Shown: piece by piece, positions 1-8,017 of the stretch
How the letters are laid out: every line of letters starts with the position of its first letter
Position numbering within the stretch: position 1 is the first letter of the stretch
NCBI RefSeq assembly: GCF_000422425.1
Contig: NZ_AULT01000031.1
Location: 1-64,000, forward strand
DNA: 64,000 nt
Reading direction: 5' to 3'
Origin: Oceanospirillum beijerinckii DSM 7166
GTDB taxonomy: Bacteria > Pseudomonadota > Gammaproteobacteria > Pseudomonadales > Halomonadaceae
Notes under the pieces: model-generated
Database searches by the model: none
Seen by the model: only the letters and a program-made list of their open reading frames with translations
Told to the model about the DNA's origin: nothing
Position numbers and translations under genes: made by a program

Positions 1-252
1 ATAGGTGGCTTGCTCAATCCTGCGACTGGAAAATACTCCGGTGGCATAAGCGTAGATGAGCAGGGATAGTAGTAGAGAAGGGTGATAGGCTGCACTGCCT
101 CTCCCGCGATATGCTCCCTGGATGGCTTGCAAATCCAGACTATCGACAACCTCTACAATAAAGCGAGCTAAATGATCTTCAGGCAGCCAGTCATCAATAG
201 ATGGAGGAAGTAGATAAGGCGTTTGACGATCGATGGTACGAAAGCGACTCAT
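1..252 (-). CDS. IS1182-type transposase, N-terminal part (cut by window edge)
   Basis: The reading frame starts at an ATG at 252 and stays open for 84 codons to the window edge. It begins MSRFRTIDRQTPYLLPP and contains the stretch RGRGSAAYHP followed by a hydrophobic LLLSLLIYAYATGVFSSR segment. This is the conserved N-terminal (DUF772) region of IS1182-family DDE transposases. The catalytic domain would lie to the left, outside the window, so I cannot say whether the element is intact. No inverted repeat was recognised between 252 and 350. The gene marks the left border of the copper block and hints that the block may have moved. Confidence 0.8.
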   Translation of the reverse strand, partial: MSRFRTIDRQTPYLLPPSIDDWLPEDHLARFIVEVVDSLDLQAIQGAYRGRGSAAYHPSLLLSLLIYAYATGVFSSRRIEQATY

Positions 253-350
253 GATATATCCTGCTGGAACCTGAAAAGGGCTATTATCCTAGATCTGGAT
301 GAAATGGGCTAATAGTCCGACAGGCTGCTAGATATTTTATTCAGAAACAC

Positions 351-860
351 TCAGTCACAATCTTTACGGAAAGCTTCGTGACTGGATTTACTGTGCTGTT
401 TAATCTGCCCCAACAGCTGTTTGACCGTTTGCTTGTCATCTCCTGCCGCTTTCAGCTCAGTGAATAACTGGTTCAACTTATCGATCCCTTGCAGATATTT
501 CATATGCTTCATATGAGTCGCATGGGACATGCCTTCCATATTCGGCATATGTTTCATCCCCCCCATCTGAGCGTGATGTTCTGCACTCATCTGCGGCATA
601 TCATCCTGCAATTTCAGTGGTACATACTCTTTGGCTTTTAAGGATGCTGTCATTAACTGCTCAACAGCAGTCTGCATTGCAGCGGAGTCAGAGGATTTAA
701 ACGCACCGACATAAGCTTTCAGGTCGGTTTTCATCCCTTCCATCAGATCACCCAGTGGTGTGTCCTCACAATGAGCCGAGTGGGCAAAAGCCCCCTGTCC
801 CGCCAGCAGCGCCGACGCTGCACCCAAAGCTATCAAGCTGTTTTTTACCGTTTTAAACAT
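351..860 (-). CDS. secreted cytochrome b562-like, Met/His-rich protein
   Basis: This 169-residue protein has a signal peptide (residues 1-26, cleavage after AFA). Its two halves resemble the four-helix fold of cytochrome b562: helix 1 with LMEGMKTDLKAY, helix 2 ending in VPLKLQDDMP, and a C-terminal helical pair. The heme ligand Met seems present in helix 1, but the position of the C-terminal heme His appears to be Arg, so heme binding is doubtful. Residues about 90-122 form an inserted Met/His-rich linker (HHAQMGGMKHMPNMEG-like) suited to binding Cu(I)/Ag(I). It follows the CusA gene on the same strand, 117 bp downstream. A periplasmic metal-binding role is inferred from this context; no enzymatic function is evident. 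Confidence 0.75.
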   Translation of the reverse strand: MFKTVKNSLIALGAASALLAGQGAFAHSAHCEDTPLGDLMEGMKTDLKAYVGAFKSSDSAAMQTAVEQLMTASLKAKEYVPLKLQDDMPQMSAEHHAQMGGMKHMPNMEGMSHATHMKHMKYLQGIDKLNQLFTELKAAGDDKQTVKQLLGQIKQHSKSSHEAFRKDCD

Positions 861-908
861 CGTTTTTTCCTTATTATTTATGGTGTTTATTCAAACAGGT
901 TCACCAGA

Positions 909-952
909 GCTATGACAAGCTGGCGCGCGCTTATGTCGCAGCTTGCCATAGC
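909..952 (-). terminator. hairpin between the CusA gene and the b562-like gene
   Basis: GCTATGACAAGCTG (909-922) pairs with CAGCTTGCCATAGC (939-952) at 13 of 14 positions around a 16-nt loop. No T-run follows on the minus strand. It could be a Rho-dependent or attenuating hairpin, or stabilise the end of the upstream mRNA. Confidence 0.35.
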
Positions 953-977
953 CTGGTTATTGAAACAAAGAAAGATA

Positions 978-3900
978 CTAAGCCTTTGATATTATTATTT
1001 TTCTCAGACTAATTCGTTTCCACAGATAATACATCGCAGGCAACACCAGCAGTGTCAGCAATACCGCAGAAGCCATACCGCCAATCATGGGGGCAGCGAT
1101 ACGCTGCATCACTTCTGAGCCGGTACCCGAACCGTACATAATGGGTACCAAACCGATAATTACGGTGGCAACAGTCATCATTACCGGACGCACCCGCAAA
1201 CCAGCGCCTTTTAGTACCGCTTGTTGCAGATCCTGTAAGCCAAACTGTGTCGTGTTATCGCCTTCTTTGGCTTTCTTCTGATATTTATTCAGGGCCTCAT
1301 CCAGACTCTGGTTCAGATAGAGCAACATAATCACACCGATCTCAACCGCAACCCCGGCCAGGGCGATAAAGCCTACGCCGACGGCAATAGAGAAGTTATA
1401 GCCCAGCCAGTACATCAGCCAGATACCACCAATCATCGCCAGCGGCAACGTCACCAGAATCAGCAGCACTTCACCGATACGGCGGAAGGCCATATAGAGC
1501 AGCAAGACAATAATGCCCAGCGCAGCCGGTATTACTATTTCCAAAGTTTCCTTGGCCCGCTGCATATACTCATACTGACCGGACCAGGCGATAGAATATC
1601 CCGGTGGCAGTTTCAGCTGTTCAGCCACCACCTGCTGCGCTTCTTGCACGTAGGAACCCAGATCACGGTCTTCTATATCGACAAAGACCCAACCGTTAGG
1701 ACGGGCATTCTCGGTTTTGATCATCGGCGGGCCATCTTCCAGCACGATATCCGCTACATCCGATAACGCCAGACGCTGACCGGAAGGTGTAATGACCGGC
1801 AGATTCTTTAAACGTTCCGGGGAATCCCGATACGACGCGGGATAACGCACATTAATGGGGTAACGCTCCAGGCCTTCAATGGTCTGACTGACCTGCATAC
1901 CTCCAATGGCCGTCATCACCACCGCTTGTATATCCTGAATATTCAGACCATAACGAGCTGCTTGTTCCCGGTTGATATCCACTTTGATATAACGCCCACC
2001 GGCCACGCGCTCCGCATAAGCCGACGCCGTGCCCGGAACGGTTTTAATCACTCGCTCCAACTCTTTACCGATTCTTTCAATCTCGGCCAGAGATTCACCT
2101 GCAATCTTAATACCCACCGGGGTTTTAATACCGGTTGCCAGCATATCGATACGGGTTTTAATCGGCATCACCCAGGCGTTGGTCAGGCCGGGGAACTGTA
2201 CCAGGCTATCCAGCTCCTGCTTCAGGATGTCCGTGGTGACTCCCGCGCGCCACTGATCCTTAGGTTTCAGCTGGATAAAGGTTTCGATCATGGTCAGAGG
2301 TGCTGGATCGGTGGCGGATTCCGCACGTCCCACCTTGCCCCATACGGTTTCCACCTCGGGAATGGTTTTGATCAGTTTGTTGGTTTGCTGCAGTACTTCC
2401 CGTGCTTTACCGATACTGATACCGGGGTAGGTGGTCGGCATATACATCAGGTCCCCTTCATCCAACGGCGGGATAAATTCACTACCGATTTTACTGATCG
2501 GTGTGACGCTAACGGCCAGCAGACCTATGGTCAGTACTACCGCCAGTACAGGCACTTTCAGCGTCAACTTCAGCACGGGCATATAGATTGCGGTTAACAG
2601 ACGGTTTAGCGGGTTTTTATGCTCGGCAATTACCTTACCGCGAATGAAATAACCCATCAGTACCGGCACCAGCGTTACCGCCAGGGCTGCCGAAGCTGCC
2701 ATGGCATAGGTTTTAGTGTACGCCAGTGGAGCAAACATCTTGCCTTCCTGCCCTTGCAGGGCAAACACAGGTACAAAACTGAAGGTGATAATCAACAGTG
2801 AGAAAAACAGGGCGGGGCACACTTCACTGGCCGCCGTGGTAATCACTTGCCAGCGATTATCATCGGTCAGCTCTGTGCGTTCCATATGTTTGTGGACGTT
2901 TTCGATCATCACAATCGCACCATCCACCATGGCACCAATCGCAATGGCGATCCCGCCTAACGACATAATATTGGCGTTAATGCCTTGCCAGGACATCACA
3001 ATAAAGGCGGTCAGAATACCGACGGGTAAACTGAACAATACCACCAGAGAGCTGCGCAGATGGAACAGGAACAGCGCGCACACCAGTGCGACGACGATAA
3101 ACTCTTCCAGCAGTTTATCCTGCAGGTTTTTAATAGCACTACCGATCAGATCTGAACGGTCATAAGTCGTCACAATCTCAACGCCTTCCGGCAGACTGGC
3201 TTTCAGTTCCTCTAAACGTTGTTTAACACCGTCAATCACCGCACTGGCATTTTCGCCAAAGCGCATGACGATGACACCACCCACGGCTTCACCTTCACCA
3301 TTGAGTTCACCCACACCACGGCGCATCTGAGGTCCCAGCACCACATCAGCGATATCCCCCAGTAGCAGCGGTGTGCCTTGGGCGCTGACCTTAACGGGTA
3401 GACGCTTCAGGTCATCAATGGAATCGATATAGCCAGTGGCTCGCACCATATATTCCGCTTCTGCCATTTCAATGACGCTGGCACCGGTTTCCTGGTTCCC
3501 CTTGCGGATCGCTTGAGTGATAGCCGACAGGGGCAGATCATGGGCGCGCAGTTTTTCCGGATCGATACGAATCTGATACTGCTTGACCATACCGCCCACA
3601 GTCGCGACTTCCGCTACTCCGGGTACGGTTTGCAGTTCATATTTCAGAAACCAATCCTGCAGACTGCGTAACTGACTGAGATCATTCTGACCAGAGCGGT
3701 CGGTCAGCGCATAAGCATAAACCCAGCCAACGCCGGTGGCATCCGGCCCCAGAGCGGGTTTAGCGGTTGCGGGTAGATTCGGCGTCACCTGAGACAGGTA
3801 CTCCAGTACTCGGGAACGGGCCCAGTAGATATCCGTACCATCCTCAAAAATGATGTAGACGTAGGAATCACCAAAGAAGGAGTAACCCCGCACCACGGTT

Positions 3901-4136
3901 GCTCCCGGCACCGAGAGCATGGCGGTGGTTAACGGATAGGTCACCTGATCCTCGACCACTTGCGGTGCCTGGCCCGGATAACTGGTTTTGATAATCACCT
4001 GCACATCGGACAGATCGGGGATCGCATCCACGGGGGTGTTTTTAACAGTAAAGGCCCCATAAATTACCAGTGCAATACCGGCTAGTAACACCAACAGGCG
4101 GTTTTTAATGGAGGCCTCAATAATACGATGAATCAT
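978..4136 (-). CDS. cusA: Cu(I)/Ag(I) efflux RND pump, CusA type
   Basis: This 1052-residue inner-membrane RND pump exports Cu(I)/Ag(I) from cytoplasm and periplasm through a tripartite complex, driven by proton flow. Its length is normal for heavy-metal (HME) RND pumps. The proton-relay Asp sits at residue 405 in GAMVDGAIVM, as in E. coli CusA. The three metal-binding methionines of CusA are all present: Met566 (LMYMPTT), Met616 (APLTMIET) and Met665 (RIDMLATG). This favours monovalent copper/silver over the divalent cations of CzcA. The start ATG overlaps the stop of the adaptor gene by 4 bp (ATGA), so the two are translationally coupled. The C-terminus is conventional, ending shortly after the last membrane segment. 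Confidence 0.95.
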   Translation of the reverse strand: MIHRIIEASIKNRLLVLLAGIALVIYGAFTVKNTPVDAIPDLSDVQVIIKTSYPGQAPQVVEDQVTYPLTTAMLSVPGATVVRGYSFFGDSYVYIIFEDGTDIYWARSRVLEYLSQVTPNLPATAKPALGPDATGVGWVYAYALTDRSGQNDLSQLRSLQDWFLKYELQTVPGVAEVATVGGMVKQYQIRIDPEKLRAHDLPLSAITQAIRKGNQETGASVIEMAEAEYMVRATGYIDSIDDLKRLPVKVSAQGTPLLLGDIADVVLGPQMRRGVGELNGEGEAVGGVIVMRFGENASAVIDGVKQRLEELKASLPEGVEIVTTYDRSDLIGSAIKNLQDKLLEEFIVVALVCALFLFHLRSSLVVLFSLPVGILTAFIVMSWQGINANIMSLGGIAIAIGAMVDGAIVMIENVHKHMERTELTDDNRWQVITTAASEVCPALFFSLLIITFSFVPVFALQGQEGKMFAPLAYTKTYAMAASAALAVTLVPVLMGYFIRGKVIAEHKNPLNRLLTAIYMPVLKLTLKVPVLAVVLTIGLLAVSVTPISKIGSEFIPPLDEGDLMYMPTTYPGISIGKAREVLQQTNKLIKTIPEVETVWGKVGRAESATDPAPLTMIETFIQLKPKDQWRAGVTTDILKQELDSLVQFPGLTNAWVMPIKTRIDMLATGIKTPVGIKIAGESLAEIERIGKELERVIKTVPGTASAYAERVAGGRYIKVDINREQAARYGLNIQDIQAVVMTAIGGMQVSQTIEGLERYPINVRYPASYRDSPERLKNLPVITPSGQRLALSDVADIVLEDGPPMIKTENARPNGWVFVDIEDRDLGSYVQEAQQVVAEQLKLPPGYSIAWSGQYEYMQRAKETLEIVIPAALGIIVLLLYMAFRRIGEVLLILVTLPLAMIGGIWLMYWLGYNFSIAVGVGFIALAGVAVEIGVIMLLYLNQSLDEALNKYQKKAKEGDNTTQFGLQDLQQAVLKGAGLRVRPVMMTVATVIIGLVPIMYGSGTGSEVMQRIAAPMIGGMASAVLLTLLVLPAMYYLWKRISLRKIIISKA

Positions 4137-5860
4137 TGACCGGTCTCCTCATCATCCAGATCCAGCCAATCCAGGTCTTCATCGGCTTTTGTTGGTTCTG
4201 GCAGTTCCAACGGTTGCGGGCTCATCATGGAGTGGTTCATTTTGCCCTGCCCCATAGAGCTATGATCCATACCTTCATGATTCATCTGGCTGTGGTTCAT
4301 TCCGCTGTGATCCATTCCGTCCTGTCCCATAGAGCTATGATCCATACCTCCATGATTCATCTGGCCGTGATTCATGCCGCTATGATCCATTCCGCTGTGA
4401 TCCATTCCGTCCTGTCCCATAGAGCTATGATCCATACCTCCATGATTCATCTGGCCGTGATTCATGCCGCTATGATCCATTCCGCCCTGCCCCATAGAAC
4501 TATGGTCCATACCCTCATGATTCATCTGGCCGTGATTCATACCGCCATGGTTCATTCCAGCATGCCCCATTGCCTGAGAACCAAACTCCATACGGCTAAA
4601 ATCAGCGGTCAGACTGGACTCGGAATCCAGCATAAACTGAGCAGAGGTGACGACGGTTTGTCCCGGCATCAAACCATCCAGAACCTCAATCTGAGTACCG
4701 CTTTCACGACCTGCTTCAACCCGAACAGAGCGATATTTCCCCTCACCTAATGCCAGCACAACACGCTCCATACTGCCGGAGCGAATCAGGGCTTCTCGGG
4801 GAATCAATAAAGAAGGGGCCGGAGCTTCAGAAGAGAGACTTACCTGGGCAAACATATTGGGTTTTAGCTGCTGGTCAGGGTTATCAAAACGTAAACGCAC
4901 TGTTACGGTTCGGTTTTTGGCATCCAGCTCTGGGTAGATAAAATCCACCTCGCCCTGCCAGCGTTCGCCGGGGTAGGCATCCAGACGAATCTCTGCTTGA
5001 CTGCCCACCTGCACCAATGAGGATTGGGATTCAAACAGCTCCGCTTTTAGCCACACAGTATCGAGCGATACGACTTCCAGCAGTGTTTTAGCCGGGGAAA
5101 TATAGGCACCTTCCCGGATATTAAGTTGGCTGAGATAACCGTCCTGACGGGCATAAAAGGTTACCTCCTGTTCAACCTTACGCTTGCGAACCAGGGTATT
5201 GATCTGGGACTGATCCATACCGAGCGCCTGTAAACGTCGTTTAGCTGAACTGATGAGATTCTGATGCTGTGACATACGCAGTGCGTTAATCAACTCTTCC
5301 TGAGCTTTGACCAACTCAGGGGAATACAAACGCAGTAACGGCTGTCCCTTTTTGACTGACTCCCCAGCAGATTTGATATAGAGTTTCTCTACCCAGCCAG
5401 CAACCCGGCTGTTCAGCTGCCACTGACTGTCTTCATCCACAGAGAGATAACCCACCGTATTGACCTCAGAGATCAGAGGATCAAAGGCGACCTTTGCCGT
5501 TCGTACCCCCAGATTATTTTCCACCACTGGGGAGATTTTTACCGTACCGGCTTTTTCATCTTCATTTCCATCGGCATAGACTGGTACCAGATCCATCCCC
5601 ATAGGCGACTTGCCGGGTTTATCGCGGCGGTAGTTAGGGTCCATCGGCGCAACCCAGTACAGAGGTTCTTTATTAGCTGAAGGCCCAGCTTTATCTTCTG
5701 CCGCCACATCAGAGTCACCGACATGCCCCGAATGATCAGATAGTTTTGCCTGAGCACTACTCATAGGCATTATTTTACTCAGCAAACCCTGATGGGTTGC
5801 TACACTGCCAACCGCGACACCAATGGCTAATGTCAGCGCTGAAATCATTATGGTTTTCAT
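4133..5860 (-). CDS. cusB: CusB-type periplasmic adaptor with Met/His-rich C-terminal tail
   Basis: This 575-residue membrane-fusion protein links the CusA pump to the outer-membrane channel. An N-terminal signal anchor (residues 1-25) is followed by a heavy-metal-binding domain (about 68-97, YWVAPMDPNYRRDKPGKSPMG), then barrel-sandwich, hairpin and beta-barrel domains of the HlyD/CusB kind to about residue 425. E. coli CusB has about 400 residues; here there are over 100 extra at the C-terminus (about 430-545), made of near-identical MDHSGMNHGQMNHGG-type units. The tail is rich in Met and His, which can bind Cu(I)/Ag(I), and probably serves as a metal sponge or CusF-like donor. No separate CusF gene is seen. 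The extreme C-terminus is acidic (EDLDWLDLDDEETG). Confidence 0.9.
   Translation of the reverse strand: MKTIMISALTLAIGVAVGSVATHQGLLSKIMPMSSAQAKLSDHSGHVGDSDVAAEDKAGPSANKEPLYWVAPMDPNYRRDKPGKSPMGMDLVPVYADGNEDEKAGTVKISPVVENNLGVRTAKVAFDPLISEVNTVGYLSVDEDSQWQLNSRVAGWVEKLYIKSAGESVKKGQPLLRLYSPELVKAQEELINALRMSQHQNLISSAKRRLQALGMDQSQINTLVRKRKVEQEVTFYARQDGYLSQLNIREGAYISPAKTLLEVVSLDTVWLKAELFESQSSLVQVGSQAEIRLDAYPGERWQGEVDFIYPELDAKNRTVTVRLRFDNPDQQLKPNMFAQVSLSSEAPAPSLLIPREALIRSGSMERVVLALGEGKYRSVRVEAGRESGTQIEVLDGLMPGQTVVTSAQFMLDSESSLTADFSRMEFGSQAMGHAGMNHGGMNHGQMNHEGMDHSSMGQGGMDHSGMNHGQMNHGGMDHSSMGQDGMDHSGMDHSGMNHGQMNHGGMDHSSMGQDGMDHSGMNHSQMNHEGMDHSSMGQGKMNHSMMSPQPLELPEPTKADEDLDWLDLDDEETGQ
4226..4573 (-). repeat. 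in-frame tandem repeat coding for the Met/His tail
   Basis: Four copies of a unit beginning CCTG[CT]CCCATAG start at 4246, 4321, 4411 and 4486, so the period is 75, 90 and 75 bp (25 or 30 codons). The copies at 4321 and 4411 are almost identical for over 70 bp. All period lengths keep the reading frame, so copy number can vary without breaking the adaptor gene. Confidence 0.9.
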
Positions 5861-5972
5861 ATCAAGCTCACTTGTCTCGTATCGAACCGATGCATTGATC
5901 TTTTTGCATCAGGTACTTATCTCGCCTAGCCATCTGTTATCTGATGACTGATCTGTTGGAAGTTACGTCTTG

Positions 5973-7244
5973 TTAAAGCCCCTGAAAGAAGCGCAACCGC
6001 GTCTGTAACTGCGCCTGTTCGGTGCGCAGCTTCTGATATTCCAGATTGAGATTCAGCTCCTGGGTATAGGCCTGAGTTAAGCGATCAAAAACACCGGTAT
6101 TGGCCTGATACGCCTGTTCAGAAGCCTGAATACGAGACTTGGCTTGAGGCAAAAGTTTGTTCTGATAAAGAGAGAGACGTTGCTGAATAAACTGCAACTG
6201 AGTGAGTACTTCAGTGAGTTCGCCCTGGTACTGGCGAAGACGTTCATCACGTTCTGCCTGGGCTGCTGAGACCTGATAAACCGCCGCTTGGTACTGACGA
6301 TCCTGACGTTGCTCCGGGAATAGCGGTAGCTCAACGGTTAGCGCAGCGCTTAACAGATCCGGCCGGGAACTGCCATCAGGTAACTCACTCCAACGGCGAC
6401 CATAACTGACATCCAACTTAAAGGCCGGATCATAAGCAGTTTTTGCTAACGCTACCTGCCGTTGCTGGTAGTGAATTTCTGTCTGAGTTTGTTGAATAGC
6501 AGGATGGCGTAATAACAAGCGTTGCTGCTGATCACTATCTTGCAGGGCTTGCCACTGATTATCGGATACCCACCCCGGTAACGACATCTGCAGCTTCTGA
6601 TTCATTGGCAAGCCTGTCCAGCGACTGAGTTGGGCTCTTAGGGCTTGTTCCTGTTGCTGATGCCCAGCCACTTTCTCCCGGATACGTTCCAGCTCCAGCT
6701 CGGCTTGAATCAGATCCTGGCTCTGCATTCCGCCTAAGGCAAAACCGCTGACCATATTGTCCAGATTCTGGCGAATCAATTGCTGCTGACGCGTTAGAAT
6801 CTGCTGCGCCTGGCTGCGAAAACCGATGGCAAACCAGAGTGTTCTGACTGTTTGCAGTACCTGAAGCTTACGCAACTCACTCTGTTCGCTGAGCTGCTCT
6901 GATTTTAGCTGAGCCGATGCGCGTTTAATCGCCAGACTATCACCACGAGGGAACGCCTGAGAAGCACCCAGCACCAACTGAGTCATGGGGTCGTCATTTA
7001 AACGCAGACTGTCGGTAGGTATATTCGCCAACCCCACTTTAAACATAGGGTCGGCCCATTGAGCTGCGGCTTCACCTTGCTCTATAACACTTTTCTGACG
7101 ATAGCTCAGTTGTTGCTGAACAAAATCCTGTTCCAGCGCCTGCTTTTCGGCCTGGTTTAAGTCAATACTCTGAGCGTAACTTAGCTTGCTGGCTGTCATG
7201 GCTATAGTGGTAGCAATAGCCAGCCATAAAAATCGTGTAGACAT
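5973..7244 (-). CDS. cusC: CusC/TolC-type outer-membrane efflux protein
   Basis: This 423-residue protein has a signal peptide ending near SYAQS (residue 25) and two repeated outer-membrane-efflux-protein regions rich in Gln, Leu and Ala, which form the coiled-coil alpha-barrel. Motifs such as AYDPAFKLDVSYGRR (beta strand region) and the Gln-rich helices fit TolC-family channels. There is no lipobox Cys after the signal, unlike E. coli CusC. It is first in the minus-strand order C-B-A, 112 bp upstream of the adaptor gene, so the three probably form one efflux operon. The metal specificity follows from the neighbours, not from this sequence. Confidence 0.88.
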   Translation of the reverse strand: MSTRFLWLAIATTIAMTASKLSYAQSIDLNQAEKQALEQDFVQQQLSYRQKSVIEQGEAAAQWADPMFKVGLANIPTDSLRLNDDPMTQLVLGASQAFPRGDSLAIKRASAQLKSEQLSEQSELRKLQVLQTVRTLWFAIGFRSQAQQILTRQQQLIRQNLDNMVSGFALGGMQSQDLIQAELELERIREKVAGHQQQEQALRAQLSRWTGLPMNQKLQMSLPGWVSDNQWQALQDSDQQQRLLLRHPAIQQTQTEIHYQQRQVALAKTAYDPAFKLDVSYGRRWSELPDGSSRPDLLSAALTVELPLFPEQRQDRQYQAAVYQVSAAQAERDERLRQYQGELTEVLTQLQFIQQRLSLYQNKLLPQAKSRIQASEQAYQANTGVFDRLTQAYTQELNLNLEYQKLRTEQAQLQTRLRFFQGL

Positions 7245-7396
7245 AACACGTCCTTACTGATGAAAAAGTAAAACGATGTGCTATGTGAACCTATTGCCCG
7301 GTTTGTAAAATGGCATCTTTACGCTGGGAACACACCTAACGTTGAGTACAAAAAAACGCCAAAAGATCGGACAGATTTAACACATAAACACAGGAG

Positions 7397-7864
7397 TTAA
7401 ACGATTTCAGTCTGTATAGGAGGACGGTAAGGGGTTTCAGAAGAGCTCTGAAGCTGAAGCGAGGGCCGATGGCCTAACAACAGATGTGTTGTTACAGGCC
7501 AATGGTAATTCAAGGTTTGCGCAAAGTGACTGCTGCTAATACAGCTCATCGCTGCACATTGGACATCACAATCCATCATCAATGCATGAGCACTATGCTG
7601 GCTTTGGTTTTGGCTATCGGCACAATGATTACCCGGGGCCATCTCGCCAGCACGTGTCATTTCGCTGGCATCTATCGTAACGCTATGGCCACCATCGATT
7701 ACAGAGATTTGGTAATGATCCATATGAGTATTATTTCTCTCAGGCATAACAATACCCGCACTCGTGAAAAGCGCACTGAATGTCAGACTGAAAATTAGAA
7801 AAATAATAACTCTGGATACGGCCACGATAGTAAAGCTCGATAACAAGTCATATAAACCTGACAC
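7397..7864 (-). CDS. small Cys/His-rich membrane-anchored protein linked to copper efflux
   Basis: The 155-residue frame has one N-terminal hydrophobic segment (about 15-38), then a polar region rich in His, Met and Cys (NHCADS, HSAHALMMDCDVQCAAMSC), and ends with the motif PYRPPIQTEIV. Small proteins of this sort, ending in a PYRPP motif, are frequent ahead of cus/cop efflux genes in gammaproteobacteria; their function is not established. The frame opens with GTG at 7864 without a clear ribosome-binding site, and a GTG at 7825 that would give a compact signal sequence is equally likely. It precedes the outer-membrane factor by about 150 bp on the same strand. I infer a periplasmic copper-sensing or binding role. 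Confidence 0.65.
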   Translation of the reverse strand: MSGLYDLLSSFTIVAVSRVIIFLIFSLTFSALFTSAGIVMPERNNTHMDHYQISVIDGGHSVTIDASEMTRAGEMAPGNHCADSQNQSQHSAHALMMDCDVQCAAMSCISSSHFAQTLNYHWPVTTHLLLGHRPSLQLQSSSETPYRPPIQTEIV

Positions 7865-7949
7865 TCATTAGGCAATAGGAAAGCGGCCAAAGTCAACCTG
7901 AAATAAGAAACCATACACCTTACATACAACCTCTATCCTAACGAAGAAC

Positions 7950-7979
7950 CTGACTGCTATACTGCCATGCGACTATAAT
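7950..7979 (+). promoter_or_regulatory. sigma-70-type promoter for norR
   Basis: CTGACT (7950-7955) and TATAAT (7974-7979) are separated by 18 bp, 38 bp ahead of the norR start. The -10 box is a perfect match and the -35 box matches four of six. Confidence 0.6.
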
Positions 7980-8017
7980 TTTTTTAATAAAAACAACGTA
8001 AAACAAGGCATTTGTAT

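Noticed and set aside
1926-2597. Open frame of over 200 codons opposite cusA
   Set aside because: It is antisense to a well-conserved pump gene and has shadow-like composition.
4226-4573. Regular repeats that could suggest a CRISPR array
   Set aside because: The repeats are coding, all units keep the reading frame of the CusB adaptor, and there are no unique spacers.
4136-4750. Long open frame on the plus strand opposite the CusB gene
   Set aside because: It is the antisense shadow of the Met/His repeat (giving Ile/His/Met repeats), without ribosome-binding site or family.
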